A DNA stretch of 24,573 nucleotides, from positions 1 to 24,573 of the forward strand of contig JBFHEL010000015.1 in NCBI GenBank assembly GCA_041584155.1, given 5' to 3'. Origin of the DNA: Saccharicrinis sp041584155 (GTDB lineage: Bacteria; Bacteroidota; Bacteroidia; Bacteroidales; Marinilabiliaceae). Below the pieces are notes generated by a model. It made no database searches. It was given only the letters and a program-made list of their open reading frames with translations, and had not been told where the DNA came from. Made by a program: the position numbers and the translations under genes. Shown here in pieces: positions 14,912-23,250 of the stretch (positions within the stretch are counted from its first letter, which is position 1; each line of letters starts with the position of its first letter).

Positions 14912-15976
14912 TTATTCAGCTTTCCACTCTCGAGCAGCCTCATACATGGCCAATACATTTTCAACAGGTGTTTCAACTTTTATTTTATGACTTGGGCCCA
15001 AAATAAATCTTCCTCCCGGAGCCATTACATCCAACAGCGCTTTCACACCATCTTTCACTTGCTGTGCAGTTCCTTTACGTAATAAAAGCTCTTCATCCAT
15101 AGCGCCACAAAAGGTAATTAACTTACCAAAATCCTTTTTCAGTCCTTCAGGCGACATACCCATTGCTCTTGTTTGAATAGGATCCAATACCTCAGCTCCG
15201 GCACTGATAAATTCAGGTAATAGTTTTCGTACACCACCACAACTATGCATGTAAAAATGAGCACCCATTTCCTTAGGCTTTTTTACAAAGACATCAATAG
15301 AAGGCCTGATATAGTTCTCCCAATGGTCATGACCAATGGTTAAACCACCCTGACTTCCAAAGTCATCAGCAATTCTGATAAAGTCGACCCTATTTTGCGC
15401 CACTTCAAAAAACTCATCGATAAAACCTGCATAAAACTCAATAACTTTATCACATAAAGCTCTGAAAAACTTTGGATGTGACATCATTACTTCCATAAAA
15501 GATTCTCTACCAATAAGGCGTTGTATAATTCGAAATAAACCCGGAGAAGAATAACCCGGAGCAGTCATGATAGCATAATTTTTGTAGCGTACCAACTGAT
15601 TTTCAAGGGAACTAAAGTCAAACAAATCATTCGTAGGCCAGGGAAAGTCGTCAAGAGCGGCCAAATCAGTCACCCCTTGCAATGGAAAATGATCGGCTTG
15701 CCAATAACCGTACTCCCCTTTTTTTATGCGCGAATATCCAACACCCCATATATCCTTCTTCTTTGTATTCTGCTTATTTATAAGCTGAGGTCCTATGTAT
15801 GTAGGCTCTACCCATCGAAAATCAACATCCAGGTGTTCCAGAAGCTGATCTCTGTCGGTAAATCCTAGGTAGGACATCATTTTCTCACCAAATTCCGGAA
15901 CATCCCAATAAAAGAAGGGAACCCTATCTGGAATTTCATTGTTCAGAGCTTTTAACACTCTTTCTTTATGGTTCAT
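14912..15976 (-). CDS. Uroporphyrinogen decarboxylase superfamily protein, not HemE
   Basis: A 354-residue TIM-barrel protein of the URO-D/methyltransferase superfamily. The opening MNHKERVLKALNNEIPDRVPF is the usual start of the catabolic and methyltransferase branch. The N-terminal RQAGR motif of genuine uroporphyrinogen decarboxylase is absent, so it is unlikely to be the haem-pathway enzyme although hem genes lie nearby. HSCGGVR at 244-250 gives an H244-x-C246 pair, as in the zinc site of cobamide-dependent MtaA/MtbA methyltransferases. A further cysteine is C290 (FCGAMD), but its spacing from H244 is shorter than the third zinc ligand in MtaA. A methyl-transfer or demethylation role is therefore possible but unproved. 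It is monocistronic, with a strong terminator downstream and a 224-base AT-rich region upstream. No corrinoid protein gene is in view. Confidence 0.8.
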   Translation of the reverse strand: MNHKERVLKALNNEIPDRVPFFYWDVPEFGEKMMSYLGFTDRDQLLEHLDVDFRWVEPTYIGPQLINKQNTKKKDIWGVGYSRIKKGEYGYWQADHFPLQGVTDLAALDDFPWPTNDLFDFSSLENQLVRYKNYAIMTAPGYSSPGLFRIIQRLIGRESFMEVMMSHPKFFRALCDKVIEFYAGFIDEFFEVAQNRVDFIRIADDFGSQGGLTIGHDHWENYIRPSIDVFVKKPKEMGAHFYMHSCGGVRKLLPEFISAGAEVLDPIQTRAMGMSPEGLKKDFGKLITFCGAMDEELLLRKGTAQQVKDGVKALLDVMAPGGRFILGPSHKIKVETPVENVLAMYEAAREWKAE

Positions 15977-16200
15977 AAATGATGTTTTTAGACTATTGTA
16001 ATTACAATTATCTTATATGTATAACCTTGTGAAAGTAGAAATTTTTTAAGTAAAAAACAAAAATACAATAATAATATAACCATTATTTATAGTTGACTAT
16101 GGTATTTATCCTTACCTATTATTGATTATCAAACGCCCTTCACAAGCGTGTTTAACGCTCATTTACATAAAAAACTAAAGCAATTTAGAACGATCAAAAA

Positions 16201-16941
16201 TTATAACGTTCTTTGCCTTATAGCTTCAAAAATTAATATACCTGCTGCCACTGACACATTTAAAGATCCAATAGTTCCAAGAATAGGAATTTTAGCTCCT
16301 GCATCGCATAATTTAAGCATCTGTGAAGATACCCCTTTATCCTCAGCTCCCATTACAATAGCACTGGGGCCACTAAAATCCACCTCGGTATAATTCTGGC
16401 TGGCCTTTTCTGTTGCAGCAATAATTTTCAAGCCTGAATTACGTAAATACTCTACCGATTTAAACAAGTTTTTGGTACGACAAACAGGAATACTATGCAA
16501 AGCACCAGCTGAAGTTTTTACTGCATCGGCATTAATGGGTGCTCCACCTTTTTCAGGAATCAATATCAAATCCACCCCGGCACACTCAGCAGAACGGGCT
16601 ATAGCGCCCATATTACGAATATCGGTTACACCATCCAACACCAAAACAAGAGGATTTTTACCTGCCTCAAATACCCCTATCAGCGTATTTTCCAGATCCT
16701 GATAAGTGATCGCAGATACAAAGGCAATCACCCCCTGATGATTCTTACGGGTAGCTCTGTTTATTCGCTCCACCGGAACAGTCTGCCAGGATATATTGGC
16801 TTTCTTCATGGTATCCACCAACTCCTCATACAACTCACCACATAAACCCTTCTTTACTAACACTTTTTCGATCTCTTTACCAGAGTGAATCGCTTCAATT
16901 ACCGACCTTATACCAAATAAAAAATCACTTTTCCCTGCCAT
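16201..16941 (-). CDS. rlmB: 23S rRNA 2'-O-ribose methyltransferase RlmB (TrmH/SPOUT family)
   Basis: A 246-residue SPOUT methyltransferase that uses SAM to methylate the 2'-hydroxyl of a guanosine (G2251 in E. coli 23S rRNA). The N-terminal substrate-binding domain spans about 6-80, with the typical FGIRSVIEAI beginning. The three SPOUT motifs are intact. Motif 1 has N110 and R116 in NMGAIARSAE. Motif 2 is VMGAEDKGV at 197-205 with E200. Motif 3 is IPILGTIGSLNVSVAAG at 218-234 with N228; these form the knotted SAM site and dimer interface. The length is normal. The gene follows the ABC-F gene by 85 bases on the same strand and may be read from it. The precise target nucleotide is inferred from the subfamily; a TrmH-like tRNA target is less likely given the extra N-terminal domain. 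Confidence 0.92.
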   Translation of the reverse strand: MAGKSDFLFGIRSVIEAIHSGKEIEKVLVKKGLCGELYEELVDTMKKANISWQTVPVERINRATRKNHQGVIAFVSAITYQDLENTLIGVFEAGKNPLVLVLDGVTDIRNMGAIARSAECAGVDLILIPEKGGAPINADAVKTSAGALHSIPVCRTKNLFKSVEYLRNSGLKIIAATEKASQNYTEVDFSGPSAIVMGAEDKGVSSQMLKLCDAGAKIPILGTIGSLNVSVAAGILIFEAIRQRTL

Positions 16942-17026
16942 AATAAATTAGATTTAGAGACAAAAGACATAAGAAATAAGATAAAACACAAGGGCTGCTT
17001 AGTATTTATCTTTAAACCTATAACCT

Positions 17027-18988
17027 TTAATCCAATTGTTTTTTTAATTCTTCAACTTCTTCCAATTGTTGATGTAATTCTTCCCATTTCAACATTTTTG
17101 TATCTAATGTTGAATTGATAAGCTGATATTTTTTCACAAACTCCGGATCGCTTGCATTTTTCACATCCTGCATTAACTTATCCATCTCCTCAATATCACT
17201 TTCGAGCTGTGCAATGTCATCCTCGCATTTCTCTACCAACTGTTGAGCTTTCCTATGCCTTCTGCTTATTTCTTTACGCTCCTCGTAATTCAACTTGGCT
17301 TCATTTTTAAGTTCAGCCTTGGCCTCACTCTCCTTACTTACTGAAGATGCTGATTTTTGCTGCTCCATTTGTTGTAAGGACTCCAGTTTTTTACGTGCTA
17401 AAAATTCATAAATACCGCCCAGATGCTCAATCATTTTCTTATTGCGGAATTCGTAAACCTTATTCACCAAACCATCTAAAAATTCACGGTCGTGAGATAC
17501 AACAACTACAGTACCCTTAAATTCCTTAACCGCTTGCTTTAACAATTCCTTTGATCGGATATCCAGATGGTTAGTAGGCTCATCTAAAACCAATAAATTC
17601 ACAGGCTCCAACAATAATTTTACCATGGCCAGACGAGTACGCTCTCCCCCCGATAATACAGATACTTTTTTATCTACGGTTTCACCACTGAACATAAAAG
17701 CACCCAACAAATCCCTTATTTTCAATCGAATGTCACCAACAGCGACATGGTCTATTGTTTCCAGAATTGTTAAGTTTTCATCCAACAAATCGGCTTGATT
17801 TTGAGCAAAATAGCCAATTTTTACCTGATGTCCCAATTTCAGATGGCCGCTAAAAGCAATTTCATTCATAATCATTTTGGCCATGGTCGTTTTTCCTTCG
17901 CCATTACGGCCAATAAAAGCCACCTTTTCTCCTCGTTCAATGGTAAAATCCACCTCTTTCAATACCTCATGAGAGCCATAACTCTTGGACACACCCTTAC
18001 CCTCAATAGTAAGGGTACCCGAGTGCGGTGCGGGGGGAAATTTGATTCGCAAGGCCGAATGGTCAAACTCATCCACTTCAATACGCTCGAGTTTTTCCAA
18101 TTGTTTAATACGCGACTGGACCTGAACAGCCTTTGTAGCCTGATAGCGAAACCGTTCAATAAATTTTTCGGTATCTTCAATCATTTTTTGCTGATTCCGG
18201 TAAGCAGCCATTTGTTGCTCATGTCTTTCCTCGCGAAGCGAAAGATACTCGGTATACGATGCTTTATAATCATATATCTTACCCATCTGTATTTCTACAG
18301 TACGACGTGTAATATTATCTAAAAAAGCTCTATCATGAGAAACCAGCACCACGGCACCATTGTAGTTCTTTAAAAAATCCTCGAACCACTGTATCGACTC
18401 AATATCAAGATGATTGGTAGGCTCATCCAGCAAAAAAACATCAGGTTTTTCAAGCAATATCTTTGCCAGCTGAATACGCATACGCCACCCACCAGAAAAC
18501 TCCGCTGTAGGTCGCTGAAAATCATCACGTTCAAAGCCAAGACCTTTGAGTGTTATTTCAATAGAAGAGGCATAATTGGCACCTCCTAATATGCTTAAAC
18601 GTTCATTTTTATCACTCACCTGATGAATTAAATCCAGATAAATTTCTGATTCATAATCGGTTCTACTCGTGAGTTGTTGATTTAATTCCTCAATCTCATT
18701 TTCCAGTTGTTTCAGTTCACCAAAGGCCTTTTCTACTTCATCCCAAACCGTACCTGTATCATCATGTTTCATATGCTGAGGCAGGTAACCAATTTTAATG
18801 TCTTTGGGGTAAGACACCATACCTTTTGTAGGTGTTTGAATCCCTGCCAGTATTTTAAGTAAAGTTGATTTTCCTGCACCATTTTTCCCTGCTAAGCCAA
18901 TCTTATCCTTGGGATTGACCAGAAACGAAACATCACTAAAAAGCGTGAAACCACCAAACTCTACGGTCAATTGATTTACCGAAACCAT
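17027..18988 (-). CDS. ABC-F family ATPase (Uup/EttA/YheS-like)
   Basis: A 653-residue soluble twin-cassette ABC protein without membrane segments, as expected of ribosome-associated ABC-F translation factors. Cassette 1 has Walker A GKNGAGKST (34-42), signature SGGWR (165-169) and LLDEPTNHLD (186-195). Cassette 2 has GRNGEGKTT (360-368), LSGGER (445-450) and VLDEPTNHLD (467-476). A basic, arginine-rich linker between the cassettes (about 245-310, KFIERFRYQATKAVQVQSR) is the P-site tRNA interaction motif. The C-terminus (about 545-653) is a charged coiled coil of the Uup type. These factors release stalled ribosomes or aid elongation, and some give antibiotic resistance. It starts 29 bases after the LysM gene stop and precedes rlmB, which suggests one operon of translation- and envelope-related genes. 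The subfamily is not settled. Confidence 0.93.
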   Translation of the reverse strand: MVSVNQLTVEFGGFTLFSDVSFLVNPKDKIGLAGKNGAGKSTLLKILAGIQTPTKGMVSYPKDIKIGYLPQHMKHDDTGTVWDEVEKAFGELKQLENEIEELNQQLTSRTDYESEIYLDLIHQVSDKNERLSILGGANYASSIEITLKGLGFERDDFQRPTAEFSGGWRMRIQLAKILLEKPDVFLLDEPTNHLDIESIQWFEDFLKNYNGAVVLVSHDRAFLDNITRRTVEIQMGKIYDYKASYTEYLSLREERHEQQMAAYRNQQKMIEDTEKFIERFRYQATKAVQVQSRIKQLEKLERIEVDEFDHSALRIKFPPAPHSGTLTIEGKGVSKSYGSHEVLKEVDFTIERGEKVAFIGRNGEGKTTMAKMIMNEIAFSGHLKLGHQVKIGYFAQNQADLLDENLTILETIDHVAVGDIRLKIRDLLGAFMFSGETVDKKVSVLSGGERTRLAMVKLLLEPVNLLVLDEPTNHLDIRSKELLKQAVKEFKGTVVVVSHDREFLDGLVNKVYEFRNKKMIEHLGGIYEFLARKKLESLQQMEQQKSASSVSKESEAKAELKNEAKLNYEERKEISRRHRKAQQLVEKCEDDIAQLESDIEEMDKLMQDVKNASDPEFVKKYQLINSTLDTKMLKWEELHQQLEEVEELKKQLD

Positions 18989-19017
18989 TCTGAATAACTA
19001 AGAATTAAAATATAAAT

Positions 19018-21366
19018 TTATCGAATTACCTTTCTACTTACCTCCAGCGAAGGACTAAAACGAATGACATATAAGCCATCATTATAAAAACCACCCCAAT
19101 TTTCACTTCTTTTAAAATGAAAATTAAATTGAACCTGCGGTATATAAAAATCATTTAAGCAATATTCAAACTGCTTTCCATATTTTACCCTGGCACTTAA
19201 AAAGTAATACGCTACATCAAAGCCCCATATTCCGTATTTAGAGAATTTCGAATTTTTATCGGGACGAATAAAATAAGGCGCAACAGCAAATGGTTCTGTA
19301 TGATACCACTCTCGAAACTTATGAATAAAATTAATGGTTGCATTATCCTTATAATCAATCGCATATGTAGTTAATATTTCTGTATCCAAATCATGTATTT
19401 CTTCTGCATTAATGGTTTGATATACAAGCCAATTACCAAAGCCAATTAACTTGACCTGCAACTGAGAGGACTCTACAACACCATGCAGAGTAGTAATAAT
19501 TTTGGATACATCCGCCTCATCAGTAGAAGGTATAACTACCACATTCTGATGTTCTTTATCCAATAAAGCTTCAATGGCCTGTACATCTTGTGCCGAAAAA
19601 GTTACTTCCTGATAATCAGGAATTTGACCTACAGGAATATACTTCATATAAAGCTGATCCCTTATGGTCTTACATAATCGCTCCTCTAAATCATTGGGTT
19701 TGGCTGATTTCAAAACCAAAATCCGGGTTCCATTTTGCTGATTTATAATATGATTGGCATATTTTTTAAACAACAAGGTATCTGGCGTATTTACCTGAAA
19801 CAACCATGGATTTTTATTCAGCTCAGCCCCCTTATTCGATAAAGGATAGATCAATTTAATACCGTTTTTATACGAGAAATCAGAAACCAAAGCCAGATTA
19901 CTGGTGTAAGCAGGACCAATGATAAAGTCGGCCTGTTTTAGCTCAGGTAATTTAAGTATTTGCTTCACTCTATTGGTATCGGGTGCTGTATCATAGGTAT
20001 ACAAATGAATATTTACCCCTTGCTTTTTTAATGAGTCTATGGCCATCAAAGCCCCCTCATAAAACTCAACAAAAGAACGAGACCTGGATGAGAGCACAGG
20101 CACCTCTCGCTTCCTCTCTATCTCCTCACCATTTTCTATTTTCTTAATGATATTGTCCTTTTGGGTAGCTTCAATATCAAATGGCAGCATTAAAACCACA
20201 TTAATAGTTTCTTTTAAAACCTTATAATCATACAAGCCACAATCCACATAAACGGAATCAAGCATGACTCTATCTTCGCTTTGATCCATTATCTGGTCGG
20301 CCTGTTCCAACTCCATATTTTTACGAGCCAAATAGGACTGAGTAGGAATCCTTAGTTCGGTTCCCTTTCTTATATTATTTAAAATTAAGGTCGGATTAGC
20401 TTCTTTTAGATCGTCAATAGACACCTGATACTTATGGGCAATAGAATATAACGTTTCTTTTCTTTTAACTACATGAATAACAAAATCATCAATTTGTTGC
20501 TCCTGCACCTCCCTTTTCTGGATAGCCTCTCTGGGTATACGGATTAAGAAACCCAATGCTAAATCATCCGGATTAAGATCAGGGTTAACTTTGGCAATAT
20601 CCTCGCGCGAGACATGGTATTTTTTACTCAGAGAGAAAAAGGTATCTCCCGATTGAATACGATGATATAGAAAATGATCATCCTGTATATTAATTTTTGG
20701 CTTATCTTCTGCTAGCGCCTTGTTGCTTTGTGCCTGTGGAATTCTAATTTTTGAACCGATAGCAATTACTCCGTTTTGCAAAGCCGGATTTGATTGCAAT
20801 AATTCCTGAACACTTACATTATACTTTTTTGAAATACCATAGAGCGTTTCTTTGGGTTCTACTTCATGATATATATATTGATGCGACTCTTTTGTTTCGG
20901 ATTGGATACTTTTTTCTACAGGAATTTTAAAGATAGTACCCACCAACAAGTTTTGATCGGCTCCAATGTTGTATTTCTTTATTCGATCAATACTTACATT
21001 ATATTTTTTCGATAAAAAATAAAGGGTTTGTCCTTTTTCAATAGTATGATAGATAAATTCAGTCGACTCTTCCATCTCACCAGAACTACTATTTCTGCCA
21101 GAAATAATAGGTATATACAACACATCTCCTGGTTTTAAACCAAATAATGAGTTGGGATTCGCATCGTGTATTTCCTTTTGAGACACGCCAAATTGCCGGG
21201 CAATACCATAAAAGCCCTCTCCCTTTTTTACCACATGTAAATAATAGGTCTTTCCGTCTATAATCACTTTATTTTTCTGTAAATCAGCACTCTGAGAAAA
21301 AGCAGAAACCGAAATAAATAATAGACAAACAACAACAATACGGTGTAAAAACTTAGCTATATTCAT
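19018..21366 (-). CDS. Secreted protein with five LysM domains and a periplasmic-binding-protein fold
   Basis: A 782-residue exported protein. The signal peptide is residues 1-25 (basic N-terminus, hydrophobic core, cleavage near AFSQS), with no lipobox cysteine. Five LysM repeats follow at about 42-86, 105-149, 165-210, 233-278 and 296-341, each with the pattern V-x-K-G-E/D-T-x-Y-x-I/L-S/A-x-K-Y-x-V-S-x-x-x-I/L and an I-P ending. They bind peptidoglycan sugar chains. From about 385 to the end the sequence reads as a type I periplasmic-binding fold, like amino-acid/ureido ABC binding proteins. Examples are SRSFVEFYEGALMAIDSL near 425 and DFIIGPAYTSNLALVSDF further on. No transporter gene is adjacent, so it may be a cell-wall-anchored sensor or scaffold rather than an importer. 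A good promoter precedes it. The ligand is unknown. Confidence 0.88.
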   Translation of the reverse strand: MNIAKFLHRIVVVCLLFISVSAFSQSADLQKNKVIIDGKTYYLHVVKKGEGFYGIARQFGVSQKEIHDANPNSLFGLKPGDVLYIPIISGRNSSSGEMEESTEFIYHTIEKGQTLYFLSKKYNVSIDRIKKYNIGADQNLLVGTIFKIPVEKSIQSETKESHQYIYHEVEPKETLYGISKKYNVSVQELLQSNPALQNGVIAIGSKIRIPQAQSNKALAEDKPKINIQDDHFLYHRIQSGDTFFSLSKKYHVSREDIAKVNPDLNPDDLALGFLIRIPREAIQKREVQEQQIDDFVIHVVKRKETLYSIAHKYQVSIDDLKEANPTLILNNIRKGTELRIPTQSYLARKNMELEQADQIMDQSEDRVMLDSVYVDCGLYDYKVLKETINVVLMLPFDIEATQKDNIIKKIENGEEIERKREVPVLSSRSRSFVEFYEGALMAIDSLKKQGVNIHLYTYDTAPDTNRVKQILKLPELKQADFIIGPAYTSNLALVSDFSYKNGIKLIYPLSNKGAELNKNPWLFQVNTPDTLLFKKYANHIINQQNGTRILVLKSAKPNDLEERLCKTIRDQLYMKYIPVGQIPDYQEVTFSAQDVQAIEALLDKEHQNVVVIPSTDEADVSKIITTLHGVVESSQLQVKLIGFGNWLVYQTINAEEIHDLDTEILTTYAIDYKDNATINFIHKFREWYHTEPFAVAPYFIRPDKNSKFSKYGIWGFDVAYYFLSARVKYGKQFEYCLNDFYIPQVQFNFHFKRSENWGGFYNDGLYVIRFSPSLEVSRKVIR

Positions 21367-21392
21367 ATAAATTTTATCCTTATTAATGCCCC

Positions 21393-21424
21393 CAAAAGTA
21401 TAAAAAGAGAGCCATCAAAACAAA
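21393..21424 (-). promoter_or_regulatory. Promoter of the LysM/periplasmic-binding gene
   Basis: On the minus strand TTTG (21424-21421), a 20-base spacer and TACTTTTG (21400-21393) give an exact Bacteroidota -33/-7 pair. The leader to the ATG at 21366 would be about 20 bases. This is the best promoter match in the window. Confidence 0.6.
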
Positions 21425-21443
21425 GCAAGCTGCATAAATAAAA

Positions 21444-21477
21444 AAAAGTTGCTGAAACTTCTGTCTCAACAACTTTT
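21444..21477 (-). terminator. Intrinsic terminator of dnaA
   Basis: The minus strand forms a 15-bp stem containing two G-U pairs (arms 21463-21477 and 21444-21458), a 4-base loop and a following run of T residues. It lies 26 bases past the dnaA stop and separates dnaA from the LysM gene. Confidence 0.75.
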
Positions 21478-21502
21478 CGATATACAAGTTAATCTCTAAC
21501 AT

Positions 21503-22933
21503 TTACATTTTAATTTGCGCTTCAATCTCCCTCATTTGATTTTTAAAATCCTTATCCGTTTCTATCAAATTATTTACTGTTTTACAGGCATGCAATACAG
21601 TAGCATGATCTTTTTTTCCGATTTTTGATCCAATCATCGACAAAGATGAGTTCGTCAAACTCTTTGAGAAATACATAGCCACTTGTCTGGCCTGAACAAT
21701 TTCTCTTTTTCTAGTTTTAGATTGTAACGAATCAACAGCCAAGCCAAAATAATCACAAACTATCTGTTGAATATAATCAACACTCAATTCTTTCTTGGTT
21801 TTTTTAACTAACTTCTCCACAATGGAAACAGCCACATCAAGAGTAATTTCCTTTTTATTCAGTGTAGCCTGAGCTAACAATGAAATCAATGCACCCTCTA
21901 GTTCTCTTATATTTTGAGAAATATGAGAAGCTATATATTCTAGAACATCTTCTGAAATTGTAATCCCATCTTTATACACTTTATGTTTTAAAATGGCTAT
22001 TCGGGTATTATAATCGGGTGTTTGAACATCAGCCGACAAGCCCCATTTAAAACGCGACAGCAAACGATCTTCCATTCCCTTCATTTCTACAGGAGCTCTG
22101 TCAGCAGTCAATATCAACTGCTTTCCCATTTGATGAAGGTGATTAAAAATATGAAAAAAAGTATTCTGTGTTTTTTCTTTCCCTGCCAATTCCTGAATAT
22201 CATCAACAATTAACACATCAATCATTTGGTAAAAATTCAGAAAATCATTTTGTGTATTATTACGAACCGACTCGGTAAACTGGGTGGTAAACTTATTGGC
22301 ATTAACATACAATACCGTTTTCTCTTGAAAATACTTTTTAATATCAATACCAATGGCTTGTGCCAGATGCGTTTTTCCTAAACCTGAATTTCCATACAAA
22401 AACAACGGATTAAAAGCTGTCTTTCCCGGATTTTTTGCAACAGCCATTCCTGCGGCCCTTGCCAAACGATTACATTCTCCTTCAATATGATTATCGAAGG
22501 TATAATCAGCATTTAACTGCGGATCTACATTTAATTTCTTTATTCCCGGAATAACAAATGGATTTTTAACCACAGGCTTTTCCGAATTCATTTGCATGGA
22601 CACCGGAAGATTACGTAAATCTGTTTTGTTATTGGAAGGTAAACGATGTGTTAAAGGTTGCTGGTTTTTTTGATGTGGATTATCCACCACAACATTATAT
22701 TCTAATTTTGCAGAATGCCCTAGCTCCCTCCTGATAGTTTTTCTTAAAAGATCAATAAAATGTTCCTCCAGATATTCATAAAAAAATGCACTTGGTACCT
22801 GAATAGTTAAAACATTATTCTCAACTTTTAGAGGGACGATAGGCTCAAACCATGTTTTAAAACTAATTTGAGAGATATTATCCTTAATTACTTTCAAACA
22901 GTTATTCCATACAATTTCGTATCCGGGCTTCAT
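21503..22933 (-). CDS. dnaA: Chromosomal replication initiator protein DnaA
   Basis: A 476-residue AAA+ initiator that binds origin DnaA boxes and opens the duplex. Domain I (about 1-85, with SFKTWFEPI near 24-32) mediates self-assembly and helicase loading. Domain II is a short, polar linker (about 86-130). Domain III has Walker A GNSGLGKTHL at 181-190, Walker B IVDDIQ at 242-247 and an arginine finger region SRFKWGL at 293-299. Domain IV carries the DnaA signature IGKKDHATVLHACKTV at 438-453, which reads DNA boxes. All motifs are intact. The gene is flanked by its own terminator and, upstream, by a 317-base AT-rich region. A TAATTTTG octamer at 23067 could be its promoter. Neighbours are not the dnaN/recF set found in many other phyla, which is usual in Bacteroidota. 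Confidence 0.97.
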   Translation of the reverse strand: MKPGYEIVWNNCLKVIKDNISQISFKTWFEPIVPLKVENNVLTIQVPSAFFYEYLEEHFIDLLRKTIRRELGHSAKLEYNVVVDNPHQKNQQPLTHRLPSNNKTDLRNLPVSMQMNSEKPVVKNPFVIPGIKKLNVDPQLNADYTFDNHIEGECNRLARAAGMAVAKNPGKTAFNPLFLYGNSGLGKTHLAQAIGIDIKKYFQEKTVLYVNANKFTTQFTESVRNNTQNDFLNFYQMIDVLIVDDIQELAGKEKTQNTFFHIFNHLHQMGKQLILTADRAPVEMKGMEDRLLSRFKWGLSADVQTPDYNTRIAILKHKVYKDGITISEDVLEYIASHISQNIRELEGALISLLAQATLNKKEITLDVAVSIVEKLVKKTKKELSVDYIQQIVCDYFGLAVDSLQSKTRKREIVQARQVAMYFSKSLTNSSLSMIGSKIGKKDHATVLHACKTVNNLIETDKDFKNQMREIEAQIKM

Positions 22934-23250
22934 TCTCCGCTTTGGTTTTTATGTTATATACTTAAGTTTCTCGAATACAAAATTTGTGAAAAAATATCTG
23001 AAAAAAAAATGTTAAAATACTTGCTTTTTACAGATGTCAACTAATCAGGAGTTTTGCGTAATTTGCCAAAATTACGGTTTAAATCAATGATATTCAGATA
23101 CGTAACGTTTTTTAACAATTTTAATTTAACATTCACTATACATTAAAAATAAGGCATTTGAGTAGATCATACATTTTTGTGTATTTTTTTTATTTTTTTT
23201 TAAAAAATATTCTAATTAACTCAATAATCACTTTTTTAAATAGAAACCGA
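22934..23250. other. AT-rich region between dnaA and the MCE gene
   Basis: 317 bases, very AT-rich, with a long T/A tract at about 23180-23210 that would unwind easily. It must contain the dnaA promoter. No exact DnaA box (TTATNCACA) is seen on either strand. The nearest matches have two mismatches, so origin function is not supported by sequence alone. Confidence 0.5.
23067..23074 (-). promoter_or_regulatory. -7 promoter element for dnaA
   Basis: TAATTTTG on the minus strand is an exact TAnnTTTG match about 134 bases before the dnaA start, implying a leader of roughly 125 bases. No clear -33 TTTG is present at the usual distance. Confidence 0.3.

Noticed and set aside
16145..16159. Hairpin AGCGT-GTTTA-ACGCT downstream of rlmB
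   Set aside because: The stem is short and no T tract follows on the minus strand, so terminator function is not supported.
22673..22690. TGTGGATTATCCACCACA, a palindromic DnaA-box-like site
   Set aside because: It lies inside the dnaA coding sequence (residues V-V-D-N-P-H), is a single site and has one mismatch in the box. Coincidence of coding sequence is the simpler explanation.
22934..23250. Possible origin of replication next to dnaA
   Set aside because: The region is AT-rich with an A/T tract, but I found no exact DnaA box on either strand and only two-mismatch matches. Strand-skew data would be needed.
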